Both the position numbers and the translations under genes were made by a program. Shown piece by piece: positions 1 through 7,940 of a DNA stretch of 42,122 nucleotides; position 1 is the stretch's first letter; every line of letters starts with the position of its first letter. The notes beneath the pieces were generated by a model that saw only the letters and a program-made list of their open reading frames with translations, was not told the DNA's origin and made no database searches. This DNA comes from CAZKEG01 sp964601575 (GTDB lineage: Bacteria > Desulfobacterota > Thermodesulfobacteria > Thermodesulfobacteriales > Thermodesulfatatoraceae), in assembly GCA_964601575.1 (NCBI GenBank), contig CAZROA010000093.1:1-42122 (forward strand), written 5' to 3'.

Positions 1-14
1 TAAGGGGGTATATT

Positions 15-1844
15 ATGCGCTTTTTTAGAATTAGATTAAAAATCGGTCCCCGAATTATGGGCTTAGTGATAGTACTTTTAGTCCTTATGATAGGTTGTTT
101 TTGGTATGCCCTTTACAAGATGAAACACATCGGTCGAGAACTTCACGAAGTAGTAAACGAAGATTTCCCTATGGTCAACTTAGTGACCCAAATTACCACT
201 TATCAACTAGAACAAACCGTATGGCTGGAAAGGGCGCTTCGCTACGGAGAGATTATTCCTGCCAGAGAAAAGGCCAAAGAATTGCTAAAAAGAGCAGAAG
301 AGGAAATCAAAAACAAATCCCATTTGGTAAGAAATGAAATAGAAAAGGCGAGACGGCTGGCCAATGAAGCTGTAGCTAAAGTTTCTACTGAAGAGCAACG
401 TCAGGCCTTTAAGGAGATAAGCCAAAAACTGATGGCTATAGAGGCCCAATATGCCGCCTATGAAAATCATATTTTCTTACTCTTTGACGAGCTTAGACAG
501 GGAAATCTAAAACAAGCAGAACTTTTGGCCCCAAAAATCGATCAAGAGGTCAAAGAGTTAGACAAAAGACTTGAGGAGTACCAAAAGAAGGCCGAGTGGT
601 TTTTGAAGAAGTCACTCGCTTCGGCGGATACCCATGAAAAGGAGGCCTCTACCGGCCTGGGGATAATAGGTTTGGTGGCCATTGTCTTTGGTCTGGTCAC
701 CGGGGGCTTTATAGCACGTGGAATCACCACCAAGCTAAAAGAACTAATTATCAGGCTTAAAGATTTGGCTACTGGAGAGGCAGATCTCACCAAGCAATTG
801 GCAGTTAGGGCCATAAATTGTTCTCAGACGATAAGTTGCGGAAATGTAGACTGTCCGGTCTACGGAAAGGAAGCTCATTGTTGGTATGAGGCCGGGAGCT
901 ATGCCCCGGAGATCTATTGTTCTAAGATCAAGAACGGCGAATATTCCTCCTGCGAAGAATGTAAGGTCTATAAACAGGCCCTGGATACCGAGCTTGACGA
1001 GGTGGCCAGCCTAGTAAACGCCTTTATCTTGAGGATTCGTGAGCTGGTGGCCAAGGTCAAGGTTCAAGGAGAAGAGGTGGCCGAGGAGGCACAATCGCTT
1101 TCTTCGGTATCAGAACAGTTGGCCAGTAGTGCGGTAGAGGCTCAGGCCCAGGCCGAAGAGGTCAGTCAGGCCGTGGGAGTGACCTCTGAGAGTATTTCTG
1201 CTGTGGCGGCAGCCATGGAGGAAATGACCGCCACGGTGGAAGAGATCTCTCGGCATACCGCCCGGGCCAATGAGGTGGCCCAAGAGGCAAATATTGAGGC
1301 GACCAAGGCCCAGGAGGTAATCCGCAATCTAGCCGAGGCCTCGAACAGAATAAGTGAAGTAAGTAAGATCATCGGGTCTATAGCCGAACAGACCAAATTG
1401 TTGGCCCTAAACGCCACCATCGAGGCCGCCCGGGCGGGGGAGGCCGGTAAGGGCTTTGCCGTGGTGGCTAATGAGGTCAAAGAATTGGCCCAACAGACCG
1501 GGAATTCGGTGACCGAAATCGATGAGATGTTAAAGGATCTTCAATCCGGCGTAACCGATGTCCTTTCCACGGTAGACAGGATATCCCAGGTAATCCAGCA
1601 TGTAGCCGAGTTTTCAAACAATGTAGCCGCTGCTATAGAGGAACAAACCGCTACCACCAACGAGATAAGTGCCAATACCCAGAAGATAAGCACCGAGGTA
1701 AACGATATGGTACAGATGAGCGAGACCATCGCCGCTGCCGGGAATCAAACCGCTCAAGGTGCAGAGCAGGTAAAAACCACGGCCTATAAGTTAAGAGAAC
1801 TCTCCGATGCGCTAAGGAAATTATTAGGAGAGTTTAAGGTCTAA
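15..1844 (+). CDS. Methyl-accepting chemotaxis protein with a cysteine-rich insert in the HAMP region
   Basis: A 609-aa transmembrane chemoreceptor that should signal to CheA/CheW. Membrane segments lie at about residues 13-35 and 214-236, enclosing a roughly 175-residue, mostly helical, sensor region that would face the periplasm. A HAMP-like segment begins near 235. Its usual connector is interrupted at about 266-320 by a module with seven cysteines (C269, C275, C280, C289, C302, C313, C316). The cytoplasmic signalling domain follows, with the conserved hairpin tip at about 458-490 (motifs EQTKLLALNATIEAA and GKGFAVVANEV). There is no CheR-binding pentapeptide at the C terminus. The ATG follows an AAGGGGG ribosome site. 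The 5' part of the gene is visibly richer in A+T than the signalling part, which suggests the sensor was acquired separately. The ligand cannot be told from sequence. Confidence 0.95.
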   Translation: MRFFRIRLKIGPRIMGLVIVLLVLMIGCFWYALYKMKHIGRELHEVVNEDFPMVNLVTQITTYQLEQTVWLERALRYGEIIPAREKAKELLKRAEEEIKNKSHLVRNEIEKARRLANEAVAKVSTEEQRQAFKEISQKLMAIEAQYAAYENHIFLLFDELRQGNLKQAELLAPKIDQEVKELDKRLEEYQKKAEWFLKKSLASADTHEKEASTGLGIIGLVAIVFGLVTGGFIARGITTKLKELIIRLKDLATGEADLTKQLAVRAINCSQTISCGNVDCPVYGKEAHCWYEAGSYAPEIYCSKIKNGEYSSCEECKVYKQALDTELDEVASLVNAFILRIRELVAKVKVQGEEVAEEAQSLSSVSEQLASSAVEAQAQAEEVSQAVGVTSESISAVAAAMEEMTATVEEISRHTARANEVAQEANIEATKAQEVIRNLAEASNRISEVSKIIGSIAEQTKLLALNATIEAARAGEAGKGFAVVANEVKELAQQTGNSVTEIDEMLKDLQSGVTDVLSTVDRISQVIQHVAEFSNNVAAAIEEQTATTNEISANTQKISTEVNDMVQMSETIAAAGNQTAQGAEQVKTTAYKLRELSDALRKLLGEFKV

Positions 1845-2040
1845 TTAGATTATTTTTACGCGCCTTCTAAAGCGTTGGCCTCCTTGGTAGCCAGCCTCGG
1901 CTAATATACCTTGCTTTACTCAAGTCCCTCTATTTGGGCTCTCTTTTATTTTTTCCGTAAAAAAGAAAAAGCAACCTCTGTTGAAGTAGTAAAGACGAGT
2001 CAAAAAAGATCAAAACATGTTTCTGATTTAGGTTAAAAGA

Positions 2041-2049
2041 TGCTAGAAT
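2041..2049 (+). promoter_or_regulatory. Possible extended -10 element upstream of the Lon-like gene
   Basis: TGC followed by TAGAAT (2044-2049) forms an extended -10 sequence about 40 bp before the Lon-like start codon. No good -35 sits 16-18 bp upstream. The 244-bp gap after the chemoreceptor gene shows no strong hairpin terminator; the rest of it is A+T-rich and unassigned. Confidence 0.3.
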
Positions 2050-2088
2050 CTGGTCACATTAAATGTCTCAGTAGGCCCGGAGGTATCT

Positions 2089-4488
2089 ATGGTCAAAGAA
2101 TTAAGGGCAGAAGAGGTACGGCTCCAGATTGATCCAAAGAGTTTAGGTATCGCCTCTACCGAAGAGTTACCGGAACTGGAAGAAAAAATCATGGCCCAAG
2201 AAAGGGCCGTGCGGGCCTTAGATTTTGGTCTTAATCTTGAAGACCTCGATTTTCATCTTTATGTAGCTGGCTCTTCGGCCTTAGGAGCCAGTTTCATCAC
2301 CCGCTCCTTGGTAGAGCTTCAGGCCAAGGCTCGTCCTCGTCCTTCGGACTGGTGTTATGTGTATAATTTTAAAGATCCAGATCGTCCACGGGCCCTTGAA
2401 TTCCCCCCGGGCAAAGGCCGTGAGTTTCAAAAAGACATGGCCGATCTTATTGAAAACCTTCGTCAGCGTATCCCTGAGGCCTTTGAGAGCGAGGCCTATC
2501 TCAATCGGAAAGAATCCATCATCCGCGAATTTAATCTGGCTCGGGCTAAGGTCTTTGAAGAATTGGAACAAAAGGTCCGCGCTGAGGGGTTTGTCCTAAA
2601 CGTAGAGCCCATGGGGATGATGATTATCCCAGCCAAGGAAGATGGCACCCCCATGACCCCAGAAGACGTCCAGCATCTCCCAGAGGAACGCAAAGAAGAG
2701 TTAAAACGCAAGAGTGCCGAGCTTCAAAAGGAACTAAACGCCACGGCCCGGCGGATTCAACAGATGGAAAAAGAACTTCGCCAGCGTTTAAAAGACTTAG
2801 ACCGCGAAATTACCCTGAAGGTAGTTGGTTCCTTTATCCAGGAACTACGGGAAAAATACGCTGATTTAGGACACGTTTTGACCTATCTTGAAGAGATTCA
2901 AGAAGACATTGTTAAGCACCTCGACGACTTCAGACATAAACCCTCTCCGCCACCGCCTATGCCCTTTCCCATGCCTGTGCCTCAACCGTCTTTTACCCGT
3001 TACGAAGTAAATGTCTTTGTGGACAATTCCGAGAGGGAAGGGGCCCCAGTAGTCTTTGAACCAAACCCTACCTATACGAATCTTTTTGGAGCCATCGAGC
3101 GCAAGGCTCAATTCGGGGCCCTCTTCACCGACTTCACCATGCTCAAGGCCGGAAGTGTCCATCGAGCCAACGGTGGCTTTCTTATCGTGCGAGCCTTAGA
3201 TGTCCTTCGGAGCCCCTTTAGCTGGGATGGTATTAAGCGTACTATCAAGACACGCAAGATCTACCTCGAAGACCTAGCCGAACAACTCGGGATCTTAACC
3301 ACCAAGACCCTCAAGCCTGAACCTATTCCCTTTCGCGGTAAAGTTATCCTTATCGGAGACCCCTTTATCTACCACTTACTCTATTTATTTGATGAAACCT
3401 TTCGCGAAATCTTCAAAGTCAAGGCCCATTTAGACATCTGGGTTGATCGGGATGAGCTAAGGACCAATCAGTTCTTGCGGGCGGTGGCCAGCATGGTTCG
3501 GAGGGATAAACTCCGCCCAGTAGAAGCCTCCGGTCTGGCCCGTTTGATCGAGTTCTCCTGTGAGCTTTCTGGCCGCCAGGACAAGCTTTCGCTCAGGTTA
3601 CCAGAGATTCGCGATGTCTTAAGAGAGGCGGATTTTTGGGCCGGAAGGGAAGGGGCCGAGAGAATTACCCGAGGTCATGTTCAAAAGGCCATCGATGAGC
3701 GTCGATTCCGTGCCTCTCTGCCTGAAGAACACTTACAGGAGATGATCGAAAAGGATCTCATCAAGATCAATACCGATGGCGAATTGATCGGGAGCATTAA
3801 TGGTCTTTCTATCTATGATCTGGGTGATTACACCTTTGGTCGCCCCACACGTATCACGGCCAATATTTCCATTGGACGTGAAGGGGTCATTAATATTGAA
3901 CGCGAGGCCGAACTCTCAGGGAAGATTCACACCAAGGGGGTCATGATCCTTTCTGGTTTTCTCAAGGAACGCTTTGCCCACGATAAACCCCTTACCCTCT
4001 CTGCTACCCTTTGTTTCGAGCAGAGTTATGGCTTGGTAGAGGGTGATTCGGCCTCAAGCGCCGAACTCTTTGCCCTCCTTTCCGCTATCTCTGGGGTACC
4101 CATTTACCAAGGGATTGCGGTTACCGGCTCTATCAGTCAGAAAGGTGATATTCAACCGGTAGGTGGAGTGACTAAGAAGGTGGAAGGCTTTTTTAAGGTC
4201 TGCAAAGCCAAGGGCCTTAACGGTCGCCAAGGGGTGATCATTCCCAAGGACAACGTCAAGGACCTCATGCTTGAGGAAGAAGTGGTCCAGGCCATCCAAG
4301 AGGGCAAGTTTCATGTCTGGGCCATTTCACGGGTGGAAGAAGGGATCGAGATCCTTACCGGGATACCAGCCGGAGAACGCCAACCAGATGGGACTTATCC
4401 TGAAGGAACCCTCTTTTATCTAGCCGATCAGAAGCTTCGCCAAATGGCCGAACAAGTCAAAAAATTTATGAAGGAAGAAAAGGGTTAA
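2089..4488 (+). CDS. Lon-like protease of the LonC / AAA_32 type, ATPase motifs degenerate
   Basis: A 799-aa cytoplasmic protease. The C-terminal third is a Lon (S16) proteolytic domain: the Ser is in EGDSASSAE (S654) and the partner Lys in GGVTKKVEG (K697), giving the Ser-Lys dyad. The N-terminal two thirds correspond to the AAA_32 type region with a long helical insert (about 140-285) and a proline-rich stretch near 286-300. The expected Walker A is replaced by AGSSALGAS (60-68), with no GKT/GKS. The expected Walker B Asp is absent: the segment reads GGFLIVRALDVL (362-373). These losses match the described LonC of Meiothermus, a Lon-like protease without ATP-driven unfolding. I infer that this protein degrades unfolded polypeptides without ATP hydrolysis. 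The gene probably has its own promoter. Confidence 0.88.
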   Translation: MVKELRAEEVRLQIDPKSLGIASTEELPELEEKIMAQERAVRALDFGLNLEDLDFHLYVAGSSALGASFITRSLVELQAKARPRPSDWCYVYNFKDPDRPRALEFPPGKGREFQKDMADLIENLRQRIPEAFESEAYLNRKESIIREFNLARAKVFEELEQKVRAEGFVLNVEPMGMMIIPAKEDGTPMTPEDVQHLPEERKEELKRKSAELQKELNATARRIQQMEKELRQRLKDLDREITLKVVGSFIQELREKYADLGHVLTYLEEIQEDIVKHLDDFRHKPSPPPPMPFPMPVPQPSFTRYEVNVFVDNSEREGAPVVFEPNPTYTNLFGAIERKAQFGALFTDFTMLKAGSVHRANGGFLIVRALDVLRSPFSWDGIKRTIKTRKIYLEDLAEQLGILTTKTLKPEPIPFRGKVILIGDPFIYHLLYLFDETFREIFKVKAHLDIWVDRDELRTNQFLRAVASMVRRDKLRPVEASGLARLIEFSCELSGRQDKLSLRLPEIRDVLREADFWAGREGAERITRGHVQKAIDERRFRASLPEEHLQEMIEKDLIKINTDGELIGSINGLSIYDLGDYTFGRPTRITANISIGREGVINIEREAELSGKIHTKGVMILSGFLKERFAHDKPLTLSATLCFEQSYGLVEGDSASSAELFALLSAISGVPIYQGIAVTGSISQKGDIQPVGGVTKKVEGFFKVCKAKGLNGRQGVIIPKDNVKDLMLEEEVVQAIQEGKFHVWAISRVEEGIEILTGIPAGERQPDGTYPEGTLFYLADQKLRQMAEQVKKFMKEEKG

Positions 4489-4543
4489 GGAAGTAAGACC
4501 ACTGTCCATTCTTACTAAGAAAATCTTTGGTAAACTTTTATAA

Positions 4544-5650
4544 ATGGGTGCCTGTCGGCTATGCGGTCAGACAAGGGTGACCATTTCGGATCGTTTGGGG
4601 TATTGTGCCTCTTGTCTCCGTCGTTACTGGTCAGAGGTAAAGTCAGAAATTGAAGAAATACATCGAAAGACTCGTACTCCTTTCGGTCTTCCAGAAGAAG
4701 CACCAAAGGCCAAAGAAGGTCTACCTTGTCGTCTTTGTTTTCACCGATGTCAGATTCCAGAAGGGGCCTTTGGCTACTGTGGGGTCTGGCAAAACCAAGG
4801 AGGAAGGTTGATAGGTGCCTCGCGCCAAAGCGCTTATGTCTCTTGGTATCTGGACCCTCTGCCCACCAATTGCGTAGCTGACTTTGTCTGCCCGGGAGGG
4901 ACTGGTGCCGGGTACCCTGAATATGCCTATCGACCCGAGCCAGAAAGGGGGTATGCCAATCTGGCCGTCTTCTATGAAGCCTGTAATTTCAACTGCCTCT
5001 ATTGCCAGAACTGGCATTTCAAAAAACGACCCTTAGGCCACCCAGGTGTTTCAGGAGATAGTTTGTTTAAAGACCTAGCTCCTCATGTCTCTTGTATCTG
5101 CTATTTTGGTGGCGACCCCGGCCCTCAAAGCCCTCATGCCCTCTGGTTCTCAAGGGAGGCACGAAAACGCCACCGGGATCGTATCTTGCGCATCTGTTGG
5201 GAGACTAATGGGGCGGAAAACCAAGCGGTCATCAAAGAGATGATGCGTCTTAGTCTTGAATCCGGCGGATGTGTAAAGATTGACCTAAAGGCCTTCTCTG
5301 AGCCTATCCATATAAGTCTTTGCGGAGTCAGCAACAAACAAACACTTGAGAATTTTTCCTTCTTGGCCGGTTTTATCGAGATACGCCCTGAACCACCACC
5401 CCTTATTGCTTCCACTCTTTTGGTCCCGGGTTATGTAGATGAGGAAGAATTAACCCACCTGGCGGAATTCATCGCCTCTTTAAATCCGGATATTCCGTGG
5501 TCGCTACTTGCTTTTTATCCCTGTTTCTATCTGGATGATCTACCCACTACCTCTCGCCGTCATGCCGAGATGGCCCTTTCCATAGCGAAGAGTGCCGGCC
5601 TTAAGCGGGTAAACCTCGGCAACCGCCATCTCTTAAGTGAGGTCTATTAG
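4544..5650 (+). CDS. Radical SAM protein, pyruvate-formate-lyase-activase-like, with N-terminal cysteine clusters
   Basis: A 368-aa protein with a radical SAM cluster motif CNFNCLYCQNW (C147, C151, C154), preceded by two cysteine groups: CRLC (4-7) with CASC (21-24), which looks like a small zinc ribbon, and C62, C65, C69, C79. This layout fits the COG1313 group of PflA-related radical SAM proteins, whose substrates are mostly unknown. No glycyl-radical enzyme or AMMECR1/Memo partner gene lies nearby, so no substrate can be proposed. The ATG lacks a clear Shine-Dalgarno sequence and lies 55 bp after the Lon-like gene, so co-transcription with it is plausible. The 3' end overlaps the end of the convergent permease gene by 4 bp. 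Confidence 0.85.
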   Translation: MGACRLCGQTRVTISDRLGYCASCLRRYWSEVKSEIEEIHRKTRTPFGLPEEAPKAKEGLPCRLCFHRCQIPEGAFGYCGVWQNQGGRLIGASRQSAYVSWYLDPLPTNCVADFVCPGGTGAGYPEYAYRPEPERGYANLAVFYEACNFNCLYCQNWHFKKRPLGHPGVSGDSLFKDLAPHVSCICYFGGDPGPQSPHALWFSREARKRHRDRILRICWETNGAENQAVIKEMMRLSLESGGCVKIDLKAFSEPIHISLCGVSNKQTLENFSFLAGFIEIRPEPPPLIASTLLVPGYVDEEELTHLAEFIASLNPDIPWSLLAFYPCFYLDDLPTTSRRHAEMALSIAKSAGLKRVNLGNRHLLSEVY

Positions 5651-6792
5651 TGCCTGAGGAATTCACGCCTAAAAAGGGCAGCCCCAAGGCCAAGGACCAA
5701 GAAACCGAGGACCGCCATGCCCAAGACCTTGCCTTGGAGGAAAGACCAACCTGTGCCCTTTAAAAAGATCCCGTAAGAGGCCTGGATGTAATAATAGAGA
5801 GGAGAAAAGACCATTAGGCTACGGAGCCAAATAGGCATGGCCTCCGGTGGGGTCCAGGTCCCGGAGAGGAAGACCATGGGGGCGATGGCGATGATGGTCA
5901 TGAGCCCTACTTGGGCCAAGTTACGGGCCAAAGTGCCGATAAAAAGGCCGTATCCACAGGTGGTAAAGACGTAAAGGGTGGTAATCAAGAAAAAGGCCAG
6001 GAGACTTCCGCGGACAGGGACGTGAAAGATCCCCTCGATAATGAACCCTACCGAGACCGCCGTACCGACTAAAATGACGACCGTCATAGCCAGGATCTTA
6101 GAGAGCAAAACCTCCAAAGGAGAGACCGGAGAGACCAGGAGTTGTTCCACCGTCCCTCGTTCTTTCTCACGGACTAAGGCTGCGGCTGGAAGGAGCATGG
6201 TCAACATGGTGATGACCGTCAGGAGCTCGGAGATGGAAGTAAACCACGGTTCATCCTGATTGGGGTTGAAAAAGACCCGCCAATCAAGGGAGATAAGAGG
6301 GAAGCGTTCGAGCATCTCCTCGGTTAATCCCAGGCGATCAAGCATCATCTCTCGGGAAAAATCGGCGACAATCTGGGCGCTATAGCCAGCCACCAGATAA
6401 CCCATGATGGAGTTACTAGTATCTACCAGGAGTTGGACATTGGTCTGCTGTCCACTCTTGATGTCTTCTTCAAAGCCATCTGGGATATTAAAAAAGGCCA
6501 GGAATCGTCCCTGATCAAAGCCGGAGAACACTTCACCTTCCTTGGAAAGAAAGCCCCGGAATTCAAAATAAGGGCTTCTGAAGCGGGATAAAAGCTCCCG
6601 CGAGGCATGGCTGCGGTCTTGATCAAAGGCGGTGAAATTGACGTGGTGAAGGGTGAGTTTTACCCCAGAGGCAGCCAGGAAGATATCCAGAGTAAAGAGA
6701 TAGACCGTGGCGATGAGGAGGACGCGATCTCTGAGGAGCTGGAGTAATTCTTTGATAGTCAGGACCCAGAGGCGACGCAAAAGGACCTTCAT
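5647..6792 (-). CDS. ybhR: ABC-2 type transporter permease, YbhR-like
   Basis: A 381-aa inner-membrane permease of the ABC-2 family. One N-terminal membrane helix (about 20-42) is followed by a large extracytoplasmic region and about five helices in the last 200 residues, the layout of YbhR/YhhJ proteins. The motif REKERGTVEQLLVSPV in the middle is typical of the family. It starts with ATG overlapping the stop of the upstream permease (ATGA), so the two are translationally coupled. With the second permease, the double ATPase and the HlyD-like protein it should form a drug or small-molecule exporter. The substrate is unknown. Gene symbol by architecture and order only. Confidence 0.88.
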   Translation of the reverse strand: MKVLLRRLWVLTIKELLQLLRDRVLLIATVYLFTLDIFLAASGVKLTLHHVNFTAFDQDRSHASRELLSRFRSPYFEFRGFLSKEGEVFSGFDQGRFLAFFNIPDGFEEDIKSGQQTNVQLLVDTSNSIMGYLVAGYSAQIVADFSREMMLDRLGLTEEMLERFPLISLDWRVFFNPNQDEPWFTSISELLTVITMLTMLLPAAALVREKERGTVEQLLVSPVSPLEVLLSKILAMTVVILVGTAVSVGFIIEGIFHVPVRGSLLAFFLITTLYVFTTCGYGLFIGTLARNLAQVGLMTIIAIAPMVFLSGTWTPPEAMPIWLRSLMVFSPLYYYIQASYGIFLKGTGWSFLQGKVLGMAVLGFLVLGLGAALFRREFLRH

Positions 6793-7940
6793 CGTTTGAC
6801 CCTCTTATGAAAGGCTTGATAGCCCAAGAAAAAGACCACTAGGGTGTAGATCAAGAGGGCTACAAAGTCACGCCAGAGCCCTTTGAGGCCCAGGCCTTTG
6901 AGAAAGGTGCCGTAGAGAATGTTGACGAAATACATGGCCGGGAAGAGATGAGCCTCGATTCTGCCGGCGGTATCCAGACAGGAGACCGGGACCAGCATAC
7001 CGGAGTAGAGAAAAGAGGGAATCATAGCCACCACTAGGGAGATCATCAGGGCGGCGATTTGGGTCCGGGCCACCGAGGAGACCAGGAGTCCGATCCCTAG
7101 GGAACAGGCGGCGTAAACAAAGGCCGCCAAGAGATAAAAAGAAAAACTTCCGCGAAACGGGGCCTTAAAGACCACCGTGGCCCAGGCAAAGAGGATAAAG
7201 GCGTTTACCGCGGAGACAACAAAATACGGTAGGAGCTTACCGGCCAAAAATTCCCCACGGGTAATGGTAGAGACATAGATATTGTAGATGGAGCCGGTCT
7301 CTTTCTCGCGACAGATGGCCACGGAAGTGAGCATGGGGGGGACCATGAGGAGGATCATCCCGATCAGGGCCGAGGCTATGGACCAGGTGCTCTTGGCCTC
7401 TTCGTTATAGACATAGCGCACCTCAAGGCGCACGGGCTCGACCATGGCTTCGGCCTGGGCTTCGGGAAAGCCTTTTTGGAGGAAAAAGTCCTTTAGGCGT
7501 TCGGCATTGATGCGACTGACGATGGCCTGGACATAATTTTTGGTGATCTGGGCTCGATAAGGGAAAATCCCGTCGATGACGGCTTGGACATGGGCCGCCC
7601 GGCCAGAGGCCAGATCTTTGGCAAAACCCGAGGGCACCAGGAGGACCAGCCTTACCTGACCTTCAGTCAATTTTTCAAAGGCCTCTTTTTCATTGAAGAG
7701 ATAGCCCTTTAACTCAAAATAGCGCGAAGTGATGAAGTGATAGAGAAAATCGCGGCTTTCATGACTTTGGTCGTAATCAATGGCCACAAACGGGAGGTTT
7801 TCGACATCAAGCGTGAGGCCGTAGCCAAAGAGGAGGATAAAGAGGCTGGGCACCAAAAAGGCCATGGTCAAGAAAAGGGGGTCACGCCTGATTTCACGGC
7901 TTTCTTTTTGGGCCAAGGCTAGGATGCGCCTGAGATTCAC
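6789..7940 (-). CDS. ybhS: ABC-2 type transporter permease, YbhS-like
   Basis: A 383-aa ABC-2 permease with the same plan as its downstream neighbour: N-terminal helix, about 150 residues outside the membrane, then a cluster of helices. The intracellular loop contains CREKETGSIYNIYVS, the family counterpart of the REKERGT motif. It starts with GTG in a GTGA overlap with the stop of the ATPase gene, another sign of coupled translation. The two permeases are presumed to heterodimerise and be driven by the adjacent tandem-ATPase protein. Confidence 0.88.
   Translation of the reverse strand: MNLRRILALAQKESREIRRDPLFLTMAFLVPSLFILLFGYGLTLDVENLPFVAIDYDQSHESRDFLYHFITSRYFELKGYLFNEKEAFEKLTEGQVRLVLLVPSGFAKDLASGRAAHVQAVIDGIFPYRAQITKNYVQAIVSRINAERLKDFFLQKGFPEAQAEAMVEPVRLEVRYVYNEEAKSTWSIASALIGMILLMVPPMLTSVAICREKETGSIYNIYVSTITRGEFLAGKLLPYFVVSAVNAFILFAWATVVFKAPFRGSFSFYLLAAFVYAACSLGIGLLVSSVARTQIAALMISLVVAMIPSFLYSGMLVPVSCLDTAGRIEAHLFPAMYFVNILYGTFLKGLGLKGLWRDFVALLIYTLVVFFLGYQAFHKRVKR

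Noticed and set aside
1891..1906. CCAGCCTCGGCNAATA also found at about 19049-19064, considered as an intergenic repeat or promoter
   Set aside because: A shared stretch of this length is expected a few times by chance in 42 kb, and the two copies have no common position relative to genes.
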